Below, piece by piece: positions 34,392-45,257 of a stretch of 64,000 nucleotides of DNA (position 1 is its first letter; each line of letters starts with the position of its first letter). Origin of the DNA: Isoetes taiwanensis (taxonomy: Eukaryota > Streptophyta > Lycopodiopsida > Isoetales > Isoetaceae); NCBI GenBank assembly GCA_021234155.1, contig JAJEKV010000033.1, positions 7,738,635-7,802,634 of the forward strand, given 5' to 3'. Made by a program: the position numbers and the translations under genes. The notes beneath the pieces were generated by a model, which searched no databases, was not told the DNA's origin, and was given only the letters and a program-made list of their open reading frames with translations.

Positions 34392-35269
34392 ATGGCAGAT
34401 GGTCATGCATCTACATCAAGAGGTGCCGGTGGTCATGCATCATCATCTATGGGTGCAGGGGCTACCCGTGGTCGTGGCAGGGCCACGCGGATTGCAGCAC
34501 GTGGAAGAAGTGTGCCTCAAAATAATGGTGGTCGAAGAAGAGGTCCAGAGTGGGGGTTTGTGAAGGAACTTGGTCAGAATAAGTGGCAATGTGTGTTTTA
34601 TAGGTACGTGTCCATAAATGGATCTGCGACAAGAATTCGCGCTCATATTTTATGAGACACTAAAATTGGGGTATAAACTTGTACTGCATCTGCCGACCTA
34701 CGATAAGATGCAATTGAAATGTTGTCTCAAAAAGAACATTGGACACAGCCAAGGGATAGTCAAGGACTGTGCCAAGCAGAAGAGATCAATTATACCACCC
34801 CTCCTGCTGTGCCAATGCCGATATACGAACCAGAGGATGGAGTAGGGTCAATAGGTGTAAGCATGGGAGAAAAAAGAGTGGCAGACACAATTGAAATAGT
34901 AGAAAGACAGACTACGCAATAGAGGGTTGATCAATATTTAACATTAGAGCAACTAAAGAAGACACAATTGAAGGTTGTAGAGGTATTCTTATATGCCGGA
35001 TTGTCTCCACATGTCTTGGAACACAAAGCAATGAAAGAAGCCTTCCAAGAAGTTGCGAAAGCACATGACAATAACAAAATGTTCGATGAAATACACGGAA
35101 AAATGGTCGAGAGGGTGCAAATAAAGTTGTGTCGTGTTACTGAAGCCAGGCCAGCTTCACTAGTGACTGATGGTTGGAGCAATGCAAACAAGGACCACCT
35201 TATAAACTTCATGATTGTGTATCCAGGGGGGCGAAGTATTTTGAAGACCGTGGAAACCAAAACTGACTA
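34392..35269 (+). pseudogene. hAT transposase N-terminal half, BED finger and start of catalytic core
   Basis: hAT transposases cut and paste DNA with an RNase H-like core. A Gly/Arg-rich N-terminus (RGRGRATRIAARGR) leads into a BED-like finger, WGFVKELGQNKWQC (about 34550), whose second Cys appears replaced by Tyr. A frameshift follows near 34620. After a TAG at about 34921 the frame at 34968-35269 resembles the DUF659-type core of plant hATs: YAGLSPHVLEHKAMKEAF, then SLVTDGWSNANKDHLINFMI with the expected first catalytic Asp in TDGWSN. It ends at a TAG. It is a dead remnant. Confidence 0.75.
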
Positions 35270-35697
35270 GGTGACTGGGGATTGGATTTTTCAAAAGACA
35301 AAGGCTGTGATAGAGAGCTTTGGACCGAAGAAACACGTCTAATTGCAAGCTAGCGAGTGAATTGTTAGAGTTGGAATTTCTAGGATGGCATGCTAGCAAC
35401 TGCCAATGCCATTGCGCAGATGCTAAGACTATCTGGTTTGCAATGGTAGATTCCTCTCAGATAGTTAACAGGACTAGAATTGGGTGAGGAACGTATGGGA
35501 CGGTGTACAAATGGAATATCTTGGGTTCTAGTTTTCTTAAAGATGAATCTTATTGTGTAAAATTTCAGAATGATGTGTGCGGTTAGGTACTGCAAGCCCC
35601 GATGTGATAGTAAAATCCATGATGAAAAATATGAGGGAGTCGCAAATGCAAGGTCAGACATGGATCTATTATACGTTGCATTGGTTGTACAACTGGA

Positions 35698-37005
35698 TTG
35701 GAAAGAACAGGGTTGATATTTCCTTATTGGAATGGAGGTTCTTGTGCATCCCTTTTTGTACACCATGGAGATAATGAGTTTGCAAGGCATGCATTTAAAA
35801 GATTAGGATATACGCCTAATGTGGAGATTGACATCTTTAAGCTTGAGCAACGCAGAAAACAAGAGTTATATGTTGCTCGAAGAGTTGGTGATCTAACTAT
35901 GTCGTTTTTAAGCGGCTTGCTTAAGCTTTATAAAGAGCACCATTTACACATGGACTTGCACCCGGGCAATGCCTACTTCATTTCGACTTTGGGAAAGAGA
36001 AAGGATGCACGAACCCCTAGGCTGTTTATATTAGTATTTGTGATTGGGGAGAAGAAAGGCTAATAGATGAGCCAGTGGAAGTGAAGTGGTGGGGCATACA
36101 AAGGCATGGATGGCGCTGGCAAAAAAGCCATTGAGAATGAGAGACTCGCCTATCCGTACGTGCATGATGATTTGTACTGAGGTCCCAAAAGAGATGGGAC
36201 TAAAATGATGGCTGCAAAGGTCGACTTCGACCTCTTAGGGTTCAAGTGAAAGGCACTATGATAAAAAATCATGAATTCAGCAAGACGTTTGCCAAGCAAG
36301 TGTATTATGAGATTGTAAAGGGTGAGACCGTAAATTACGCTAGTAGGAAATGGAAGCAAGGAAGTGGTAGTGGGAGAAACAAGAGAGTTAAGCAGGTGAA
36401 CGACTTTGAAAGTGCCCTGGGTGATGAACCCATAACCATAACTTACTTGCTCGCAGATGCTATAAAACTTCTAGAAGTGGCGGGGGTTGCGGCAACAGGT
36501 GCAGTGACCGAGGAGGCAGATGTTAAGGCTCAATTAGAAAATGAAAGAAGTCAAAATCTTACTATGCCAGAGGAGGTGCAGTGACTGAGGAGGCAGATGT
36601 TAAAGCTCAATTAGAAAATGAAAGAAGTCAAAATCTTACTCTGTCAGAGGAGAAGTTGAACTTAAAAGACCGTCAAATGCTCATGACAAGATGGTGCAGA
36701 ATTAGCAGACACTAAGAATCAGCTTGCGGCTTTGGCTAGAGAAAACACAGTGTTGAGGGTTGATAATGAGCACATGCGTGGTTTGACGAGAGCTCTAGAT
36801 TCTGATCCCCTTAGAGTCTCGAAGGAGCAGAGTATTGCATACCTCCCTCCCGAATACCTATACGAGAGCCAATGGGAGGATATAAAGAATGGGGACTACA
36901 GAAATTGTGCAACTTGTGGGGATAATTTGACTCAAGTTGGTTGGTACGCCTTGGGATGTGGATATTATTTGCATTTGAGGTGTCTTTTGGATTAGATATT
37001 GGACA
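35698..37005 (+). pseudogene. Decayed gene with kinase-like HxDLHPGN motif, charged linker and RING-like Cys/His cluster
   Basis: Part 1 (35698-36063) ends with LYKEHHLHMDLHPGNAYF, like the catalytic loop of protein-kinase-like folds; in the next frame ICDWGEERLIDEP (about 36030) would be the metal-binding DWG. Part 2 (36246-36650) is a charged, helix-prone segment cut by an out-of-frame 77-bp duplication. Part 3 (36732-36995) has NCATCGDNL, then CGYYLHLRCLLD, and just after a TAG more Cys (SRFCP): a RING/PHD-like zinc pattern. Several stops separate the parts. I know no standard family with this order, and whether it is one gene is inferred from co-linearity. It follows a hAT remnant and may have been carried by it. 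Confidence 0.5.
36501..36654 (+). repeat. 77-bp tandem duplication, out of frame
   Basis: The block starting GCAGTGACCGAGGAGGCAGA at 36501 is repeated at 36578 with four or fewer changes. Because 77 is not a multiple of 3 it shifts the reading frame and truncates the ORF that begins at 36246. Confidence 0.88.
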
Positions 37006-37829
37006 GTAGGTTTTGTCCAACAGAAGATGGATATATTATATCAGAGCGGCAGTATGCCGTGCTTAACATGCAATCGCGCATGCCCCCTTCCTGCCACCTA
37101 TAATTGCTCACAGGAGGGATGGAAACATGCATGCAATCCGAAGCCAACGCGAGATGGACCTTTGGAGGGGGGTGGAGGAACTGCGCGAAGAAGAGGAGGT
37201 TCCAGATATTAACCAGTACCTGCCTCCCGCTCCTGGGCCACAAGGTGATTGGGTGCACCTAGATCCTGACATGGGGGCGATTTCCTTTGTTCGTGAACTT
37301 CCAATATACTTTTGTCTATATTATTTTTTTGATATTTTTTCCCGAGACGCACATGAACCCACGTGATTTGACGAGGACTTTTTTGACTTAAAAGAATTTT
37401 GACCCTTGCATTGCCACATCGAGTTGTGTACTAGTTAAGTAAAAGAGCGAATCAAAAGTCAAAACATCTGGACATGCAGTGTCTTTGACATCTGGACCTC
37501 TAGTCAGGCCTTCTTTCCTTTGAACATCATGGTAAATAAAACCATGGTGACCCCTGAAAAGAAGGGACTGATATAGAGGGACAGATGCCATTGGGATTAG
37601 TGGCCCAAACGTGGAAGGGTTCATCAGAATTCTTGTGATTGATGAGTAAAAGCATCGAGACTTCCCAATCTTTCTTTCCTCGCCTTTTTGGCAATGTAAC
37701 TTAGTTACATTCTAAGTTCCATTGTTCAAAGAAGCGTGAAAGCAAGATTTAGGAATGCACGATCCTTTCACTCTGATGTTCCTTGATGCAGCTGATGGCT
37801 ATTGCCATGGTATACGCCACTATGCATGG
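37006..37829. other. No clear gene
   Basis: Directly after 37005, frames continue with Cys-rich fragments (PCLTCNRACPLPA at about 37058) that may belong to the same decayed gene. From about 37270 on I see nothing supported. Confidence 0.4.
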
Positions 37830-38232
37830 ACAATACAGTTGATCGTGGGCCTTGTGGACCTTCCTTAATCCACTGCATCCTCTAGACTGATACGTGATTG
37901 TTTTGGCCCTTCACACGCAAAGGGATAAACCGTAACGAAAGTCAATAAGGTGCATCGGTTGCAAAGGGAGGTTCTCAAGGCACTAAGGTTGACTAAAACA
38001 CGTCATAATCATTAACAGTGGATCGTGTATCTTGTGAACCCTCGTCCTCGTCAGAATTATCCCGACTGGTCTGTGGCTGTTTGGCCCCTTGGCATGCGTG
38101 GATTACTTCTCATCAGCAAGATTCTGTGTCATGCGAATGGGCAAGCAGCAATAGAAGTCGAGATGGTTCTGATGCGGCGAGGGCAGGTCGACTGAGGTGA
38201 TGGTGATGATCAGGAGAAGGTTCATTCTCAAG
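37830..38232. repeat. Dispersed repeat, host copy A (interrupted by an LTR element)
   Basis: 38021-38232 is similar to 39361-39588 (shared TGTTTGGCCCCTTGGCATGC, CATCAGCAAGA, AGTCGAGATGGTT and GGAGAAGGTTCATTCTCAAG). 37830-38000 is a more diverged copy of the same unit. It is probably an old non-coding repeat family. Confidence 0.75.
38228..38232. repeat. Target-site duplication TCAAG, left
   Basis: TCAAG is repeated at 39321-39325. The junction is confirmed by comparison with the uninterrupted repeat copy near 39575-39600, which diverges exactly after CTCAAG. Confidence 0.75.
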
Positions 38233-38407
38233 TGTTAGTTGTGAGTCCTCATTAGGCTTGAGATCAGTGGTTTGGTAAACAAGAAGAGCGTGCTGAAAAG
38301 ATGGAGACTTGATGGTAGCCCATCCCAGCAGGAGGTGAAGAAGGTTGTGATGGCTGATGGGTGTGGCCTGAAGGGGTATGGATATAGGTGCTTTCAGGAG
38401 TCTGGAA

Positions 38408-38665
38408 CTAGTGAGGCGTGGGCTGAACAGGGGTATGTTGGGGAGATTGAGGTTGAGAACAATGCCGACACACAGGGGGAGACCCTGGGCGAGAATGAGC
38501 ACGATGGGTAGGAGGTGCCGACTGAGCTCTGGAGCGTACACGACCACCCTCAATGTCATAGGCAGAATCATACATATCCCGAACAGCCTCGTGTCGTTGA
38601 TAGCGCTCCAGTCGAGCCGCCGTTTGACAAAGAAGTTCTTCAGGAGTGAAACCTCGAGCCGACAT
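38408..38665 (-). pseudogene. gag N-terminal fragment of the LTR element
   Basis: The minus-strand ORF starts MSARGFTPEELLCQTAARLE just after the primer-binding site, as expected for gag. It is 85 codons long with an RSRAQSAPPTH basic/Pro-rich region and then stops. No protease, RT or integrase is present, so the element is non-autonomous. Confidence 0.6.
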
Positions 38666-38695
38666 GATGGGAAGAAAGGAAAAAGAAAAATCAGA

Positions 38696-38711
38696 CCCGG
38701 CAGCGGCGCCA
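38696..38711 (-). other. Primer-binding site
   Basis: On the minus strand it reads TGGCGCCGCTGCCGGG, close to the primer site TGGCGCCGTTGCCGGGG common in plant Ty3/gypsy elements. It lies one base after the LTR end. Confidence 0.8.
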
Positions 38712-38712
38712 G

Positions 38713-39320
38713 TGTTTGGGGTCTGGGTTCGGGAACTCCTACAAGACAGCCCTCTGTGAGGACCCTTGGATCAAACAGGAGAATCCGGTAGCTGTGTCAC
38801 GCGGGATTTGCAAAAGAAACAAAGGAAAAAAGAAGAAAAGAGAGAATAAAAGAGAACAATAAGATCACAATGATGAGAACAACTCCTTGATGTCAATGAA
38901 GATACATGAGCTCTCGCAAACGAGAGAAAACAGAAGTGAGACAAGACTCAAAAACTCATCTAAAAATCGAGTGCTAACTCTACTCATATATATAGTACAA
39001 TGGCCTTTGGCCCAATATAGACACTGTCAGATCTCGGTGTCGACTCCTGGAAGGAGGCCTGATTTGCAGGAATGCTGGCGGTGCCTCTTGAGGTGCCTAA
39101 AATCACGCTGACGCTGATGCTGATGCTAGCGGTGACGGCCCGTCACTGGTCTGAGCGCCTCCTCTTGGTCCCGGTCGCGGACTTTGACTGCATGGTCTGC
39201 GGCGACTTGGTCTTCTTCGGGGCCTTTGACGACTGACCCGTGCCTGACTGTGGATCCTTGGCTTTGACCTGATCCGTCGTGTGCATGAATAGTCCTGTAC
39301 CAGGACGTACAGGACTAACA
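38713..39320 (-). repeat. LTR of the minus-strand retroelement (608 bp)
   Basis: The ends are TGTT...AACA. On the minus strand a TATATATA-type box (complement of 38989-38996) lies in the position of an LTR promoter. Confidence 0.7.
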
Positions 39321-39360
39321 TCAAGGCACTTAGGTCGAATGTTGAACCCGAATGTCATAT

Positions 39361-39700
39361 GTGGATTGTGTATCTTGTGAAGCCTCCTCCAGATCAGAAT
39401 TATCTCAACTGTTCCGCGACTGTTTGGCCCCTTGGCATGCGTAGATTACTTCTCATCAGCAAGACTTTGTGACATGCGAAGGGCCAAACAGCAACGAAAG
39501 TCGAGATGGTTCGGATCCAGCGAGGGCTCACAAGGCACTTCGGTCGACTGAGGTGATGGTGATGATTAGGAGAAGGTTCATTCTCAAGACACTAGGGTCA
39601 ATGAGGTGATGGTGATGTTCAGTAGAAGGTTCTCAAAGCACTTACATATACAATATTGAACCCGAATGTTGAACTCGAATTACATATACAATATCTCGGC
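39361..39700. repeat. Dispersed repeat, host copy B
   Basis: This is the uninterrupted relative of 38021-38232, followed by several short direct repeats of ATTGAACCCGAAT / TTACATATACAATA that recur to about 39850. Confidence 0.7.
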
Positions 39701-40494
39701 CTAATCTTTTTTTGTTTGTCCTGTTTGATATATCTAAAGTGCCCCCGTAGGATGAGTTCGGTCACTTATTTTAGGTGGCACTTTAGATTAGTCAAATAGG
39801 AAAATCGAAAAGGAAAAACCGAATGTTGAACCCGAATTACATATACAATACATATATTACACATGAAACATGGAACACGGTGACAAATTGTTAAAACGAC
39901 AAAAACTTTGTTTTTTTATTAATAGGACCAGAATGATTATAATAGTCTGAAGATACTCATCCGATTACAATAGTTTGAAGATACTCATCTCACTATCTTT
40001 TTAGGCAGCACCATCTTCATCAGTTCCATCATCCGGAGTTCCATCATCTTCTGCCTGCTGGCCTAAGTTCAACCTCCTATGGCCCTTTCCCTTACTATAA
40101 CATCCTCGAAATGTGTTTCTTCTAATACATTGTCTATTTGTCAGGGTAATTGGCATTGGAAAGTCCGTTGGATCACGTACAGTTAAGTTCTCAAATGCGA
40201 CTCCGGTATTACTTGGACCTGGCCTTTCTGTATCGGACTCCTCAGTATCTTCGTTATCATCTGACTCGTTCGAGAATATGTTCTGGTCTATATCATCTTC
40301 GGCATCGACAAAATGGGTATGCTGATCTTCGGCATCTTCTGATCTATATCATCTTCAACGTGGTTTGCAGCATTTACTGCAAGTAGCTCGTCTCCACTAT
40401 CTTCGAAAATGTCTTCTTCTACTTCAGAATCTGCATCCATGAAAGGAAACTGTAGCTAATCGACTACGGCTCGACCACAGTTGTGATTCAAGAG
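39701..40494. other. Mostly non-coding; acidic tail relic of the hAT fragment on minus strand
   Basis: On the minus strand just beyond the hAT stop, an Asp/Glu-rich peptide (DADSEVEEDIFEDSGDELLA) is readable at about 40380-40442, but stops interrupt it. No independent gene is supported. Confidence 0.4.
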
Positions 40495-41088
40495 CTACCA
40501 ATTTGAGAAATTATATACCATTTTGTCAGCCTTCTTATGTAGTAGACGATTTCGACTGACACTGTGTATGTACTTATAGGCACTCCAATTCCTCGCACTT
40601 GCACTATTGGAGGATACCAAGGAGAGAATAGTCATTGCAAGGGCCTGTAAGGTATCAATAACTTGTCTGTGGACTTGCCACCATGCATAGGATTCCATAT
40701 TGGGCTCCTTCTTATGACTCTCCAACGCGTCATGAAGCTCTTCGTCTGCCCATCTTTCACTCAGGTTTTCGTACTCGGTTAACTCAGCAATGAAAAGCTT
40801 GTAGTCCAAGCTGTTAGGATAGTATAGTTTTGCAACCTTCTTCAACGAACTCATAACTTCCTTATCTGTATGTTGGTCCATGTCATGGTTGTGCGGATCC
40901 AAGGCATGTGCGGCGCCATGAAGGTCATTGTACGACTTCTTCCATCGTACAATAAAGTCCTTTAGCAGTGCTGCACGCTTGGCATTGTCAAAAGGCGCAT
41001 TGAGCCCGTCACATGGCCCAAAAAAAAAAGGCCTCCCATTTAGTGAGTGTCGAAATTGTAAGACGTAAACTAATTCACTAAGATTCAA
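40495..41088 (-). pseudogene. hAT transposase C-terminal part with dimerisation domain
   Basis: This minus-strand ORF of 197 codons ends in the hAT C-terminal dimerisation signature: WWQVHRQVIDTLQALAMTIL, then SSNSASARNWSAYKYIHS and RNRLLHKKADKMVYNFSNW. The usual SERNWS motif is ARNWS here. Upstream residues (LYYPNSLDYKLFIAELTEY) match the linker of plant hATs. The catalytic core is absent. It is opposite in orientation to the N-terminal remnant at 34392-35269 and may be a different copy or an inverted half. Confidence 0.82.
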
Positions 41089-41539
41089 GTAAACTACTAA
41101 GTTTCAAGTTTGACAGTTATAATTCGACATCGACAATGACACCCACCCTCGGCATGGCATGATTCGACCATGGCACACCAAGCGAGGATCACTACCTCAG
41201 CCTAGAACTCGCCGAAATACTAACACTAAATCTCTCTTCAACTCTCTAACACTATTAATATTATCGATGGAAAGGGTAGGCAACAAAAGTTCTATTTCCT
41301 ATTTTTTTTTCTTTTATTTTTATTTTTTTTTGTTATTTTTACAATTCTACTTAAAAGATTAAGTCTGGCTTCGTCCATAGAACAAGACGCTCGCCATCGT
41401 CACGCCCCTCGGTGGAGGGGGGAACAGGCAAGGGCCTAACCATGGAGTACAACTAGACCTAAGAAAAAAAAAAACAACAACTAAAATCTAACTAATTTTG
41501 GCCTAAAAGCTAAGAAAAGGTAAGAAAAAACAAAAACAG
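41089..41539. other. No supported gene
   Basis: T-rich stretch at 41299-41340, otherwise nothing recognised. Confidence 0.45.
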
Positions 41540-41950
41540 GGCACAGTTTGTGGGGCAGGGCGCAGAAGATTTACCGGTTTCTGTGCAAAAAAGTTGAAAC
41601 GGTGCCACGAATATATTAAAAAAATTCGCGTAGTTTCGCTTACGCGAAATCTGCTTCGGTAAGCGAAACTGAAGTTTTTTTTTACTTTGCATAAGCGAAA
41701 TAACTGTTTCGCTTACGCGAAAAATGTTTCACATAAGTGAAACTGTATTTCGCTTACGGGAAATAAAAAAACTTCAGTTTCGCGTAAGTGAAATAACCAT
41801 TTCGCTTACGCGAACCAATTTTTGCGTGCGAAATTTTTTTCCCGGCCGGCATGTGAAAAATACGATAGATATATATTTTTTAACTTTATACGTTGAAAAA
41901 ATAATTCTGTACGAACAGAACCTATCCCTGCACTGCATAGCGCTTGCCAT
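41540..41950 (-). repeat. Repeat family rich in TTTCGCTTACGCGAAA, copy 2 (inverted relative to copy 1)
   Basis: Between 41630 and 41825 there are about eight variants of TTTCGCTTACGCGAAA on both strands. The block GAACCTATCCCTG (about 41917-41929) is the inverse of CAGGGATAGGTTC near 31597. Copies 1 and 2 are thus in opposite orientation about 10 kb apart. Confidence 0.55.
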
Positions 41951-43911
41951 GCTGGATTTTTCTTTTTTCTCGGCAAGTAAGAAAACCTCAGGGCCTCGAT
42001 AGCTGGCTGTCGTAGCTGTGCAGAAGCAAGGCAAAAATCACGGAGAACAAGTGGTAAAACTTGAAGAATTGATGGTGAATCTTGGACTGAATTCACCATT
42101 TATTCACGTAAAATTTACCGTTAGAATTTCTACTTCTATTCTCTATGTAATTCGAAGATATTCACCACTTCATCTTCTGAATATTTCTGAACAAAAGTAT
42201 GCAGCAGGTATGCAAATTTCTAGATTGAAGTGTCAAGTTAATATTTGAAAATTATTTCAACATTAAGCTAATACACTAAAGCTTCCTTTCTGTCTTCTAC
42301 ATACAAATATGGTAAATAAGTTTATGAAATAAAAATGTTATCAGATCTGCATATACCTTAACAATCTGGACTTCAGTCAAGCGTTAAGTTTGCTAAATGT
42401 TGACGGAATCAGATCTTTAGAAGAGAAAGATGCAATGAATGTCAAGTCCTAATCTGAAGATTCAAGGGCCAAAAGACTTTACCAAATATCTTGAAACAAA
42501 TTTCCCCATTTGAATCTTTACACTCAGCCACAAATTGTGCAATCTCAACCTGTACTTGTTAGAATTGATAGATTTCCAAATGTCAAACTTTGTCAGAAAC
42601 GTACACAAATAGATTGGAAGCTAATAAATATAAAATTCCGCCATGAAGTGCATAAGAGACATTTGACATAGCCAAGTAAAAATCCAAAGGGATTTCAGGC
42701 CATGTCGAGTGCCAGATACTTTGTATGCCAAAGATTTTTCACACATTAGCTTAGTGTGCACAAGGACACATTTGCATGGTTGTATATATGCCCTTACCAA
42801 GTGCAGGCAATGCCCTTACTCGATAAAAATATTATCAAGGATAATAGGTACATCATGAAACAAACGAAAATATTAAAACTTTTTATTTTCGTGTGTTATG
42901 GGAGATGTTGTTTTTTTTTGTTTTTTTTTTTTTAAATAAAAATAAAAATTCAAAAAACATTGGCAAGTTCATGAATAATATATAAACCATCAAATATAAC
43001 ACAAATCCCATAACACATCAAAATAAAAAGTTTTAATTTCTTTTTCGATACAAAATGCATCTACGATAACATCATCTCTTCAGTATCTTCATAAAAGCTT
43101 ACTGCACTATAATGATGCAGCAAAGGACATGACCAGAATGATCAGTTGAGCAAAAAATCAACTAGTGGGGCGTGAAACCCTACCAAATTCACCCGAGAAT
43201 TTGCTGTTTTTGCCCAGAAAACTCATTAAATATGCGCATATCATGCATCATCAGAAAGATCCCAGAGAAAGCTTTCCAAAGCAATAAAAAACACTCAAAC
43301 CCTGGAGTTCAAATTCAAAAGTTATGATAAAAACCATATTACCATCAAATCTGCATGGCGTGCACTTTGCAAAAAGGTATCCAGATTGAAAAGTACAAAA
43401 AATAGGTCCCTACCTTGATAGATCTGAGACAAATTATATGCCAATGAAAAGCTCTCTATATAAGCTTTCCAAAGAGCCCAAGATCATCTGAATCTGACCT
43501 CTATAGCTCAAGTTATAAGCGTAGAAACAATTGACATTCTCTCTCTAGTGCTTCTGTTCTTTATCTATTTGTAGTGTCTTAGATATTACATACAATGGTT
43601 TGGTAACCTCACATAAAAATCTTATTTTTGATTAATTTGCAACTAAAATGTGTAAAAAGCATTTGCAAACATAATAAAAAATGTTAATCTCTATTTAAAT
43701 AAATATGCTTGGAAACAAAACAACTATGAAGTTCTCATGCAAATGTTTACCAATTTAAAACCTGAAAGGGAATTAACCCATGCAAAGTGAAGTTTGTGCA
43801 TTTCTTATATCATGTTTAACGCAAAACACAAAACTTAAGGATATGTTTAGACATTATACCAGAAAAGGAGCAATGTTCTTTACGTAGTTAATCAGGGTGC
43901 CTGTCGAGATA
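41951..43911. other. No supported gene
   Basis: AT-rich DNA, with homopolymer-rich sequence at 42905-42950. It could hold the 3' UTR of the minus-strand gene ending at 43912. Confidence 0.45.
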
Positions 43912-44125
43912 TCAGAATTTAAGTATTATTGTGGCAGTGGCAATATCAAACTTCATTTTATAGAATATTCCATTCTTCAAAGCTTTGTAAGTTGTAAAGT
44001 TGATGTCACTTTCCTTGAATCCTTTCTTGACAAAAGCTTGTACTGTTTGGTGCAAATCCTTGGCATCATCCACAGGGCTGGTGTGCACAGATAATGTGGC
44101 ATAATCTGGGATATAACGATATTTG
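43912..44125 (-). CDS. Probable last exon of an unrecognised gene
   Basis: The minus-strand frame reads YRYIPDYATLSVHTSP, then VDDAKDLHQTVQAFVKKGF, to a TGA at 43912-43914. A pyrimidine-containing acceptor ending in CAG fits at 44126-44127. Composition is coding-like. It is in the same orientation as the exons at 44955-45729, so I group them as one gene. I do not recognise the family. Confidence 0.5.
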
Positions 44126-44199
44126 CTGGTCAGCGATAAGGTCAGCATGCATCACCCTGAACATATTTGGAGATATGGAAAGGAAGTTTAATCCTGTTT

Positions 44200-44613
44200 G
44201 TCGTAATGGTATGTCTCGTAGATGTCTTGGAATGAAATGTCAATCTGAAGCAAAGGCATAATATGTTCCGGTTGGCTCCTACGGTCGATCGATATGGGAG
44301 TGTCACAGACACCACATCTTTCAGGGCATTTATTCATCTGCACACAGTGTTATTACGGTGGCCCAGAAAAAGATATTGACAGCCTACGAGTGTTCCTCCC
44401 TTGAATCTGAACTGATGGAACGCATCTGGATTCAGTATCTTCGAATTGATTCTTATCATTAGTCTCCTATTCTAGAGTAAGTACATTGTGCTCCAGGCTC
44501 GTGCTCCTGTGGCATCTTTTTGTGCTTACACAGTTAGATGAGACATGTAAATTTTGTACTTTTTCTCTAATTAATAAGCTTTTTGGCTTTCGTCCTTCAA
44601 AAAAAAAAAAAAA
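44200..44613 (+). mobile_element. 5'-truncated LINE, 3' end only
   Basis: The translated segment ILTAYECSSLESELMERIW (about 44372-44430) aligns with AYKCSSLKDDVKSVIW at the end of ORF2 of the LINE at 2995-14219. A 3' UTR and a poly(A) run at 44600-44613 follow. It lies within the intron between the exons at 43912-44125 and 44955-45089 and opposes their direction. The 5' boundary is approximate and I found no clear duplication. Confidence 0.75.
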
Positions 44614-44954
44614 TAGCCAGTTTTGCACAAGGGGCTAATACTTGCAAAGAAATAACGCCAGAAGACATTGATTAATAAGAGAAAGAGTTAATGCATAAAA
44701 GCCATAACAAGAGATACTTTGCTTGTATGTCTCAAAAGGTCAAAGTGGTGGGTATTGCTCCAGTAATCTGCTCATGATTGCCTTTTATTGGTTTGTCAAC
44801 AAATTTTTCCGTAACACAGCTTTACACATCTTGTAAACTAGACTAAACATATTCCTCATATCTAAAGAAATTATGACTAGAGTATTACCAATTTCAAGAA
44901 ACACCTCTTTAATGATGAATTACTCGTGAATCTCTGAATTAACAGAAACTGTAC

Positions 44955-45089
44955 AACATTATTGGGCAGCAGCATGTTGGTGCTGCCATATCCAAGTTTA
45001 GCAATTTCAGGAAACCATTGTTGAGTCTCTTTTTCTTGTGGCAGAACTAAGTCTACTTCCTGATCAGGAGTAACATTTATTGCACCCTC
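44955..45089 (-). CDS. Probable internal exon of the unrecognised minus-strand gene
   Basis: It reads EGAINVTPDQEVDLVLPQEK and continues WFPEIAKLGYGSTNMLLPNN. The acceptor TATAG precedes it at 45090-45091 and keeps the phase of the upstream exon. The donor is unclear: GTACAG near 44952 or a later GTAATA near 44890. Confidence 0.5.
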
Positions 45090-45257
45090 CTATAAGTTCC
45101 ATTTGAGTTAGTAATCAAGTATAGAGGCAGATAAGTACTGATACAGTAATAGAGAAGCTTTAAAAGGTCAAGATAGTTTATAATGACTGAAAACATCGAG
45201 GACCACTTCAATCATTAGCATCTAAAAGAAAGACATGAACATATATCAAAAACCCAC

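Larger units (their letters stand above)
38233..39320 (-). mobile_element. Minus-strand LTR retroelement with one LTR, primer site and gag fragment
   Basis: Read on the minus strand, the order is LTR (39320 to 38713), primer-binding site (38711 to 38696), then a gag ORF. TCAAG duplications flank the whole unit, and its termini are TGTTAGT and ACTAACA. The second LTR is missing, yet the left end still carries ...ACAACTAACA and the duplication. Either the 3' LTR was deleted internally or the copy integrated as an abnormal cDNA. Confidence 0.75.
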
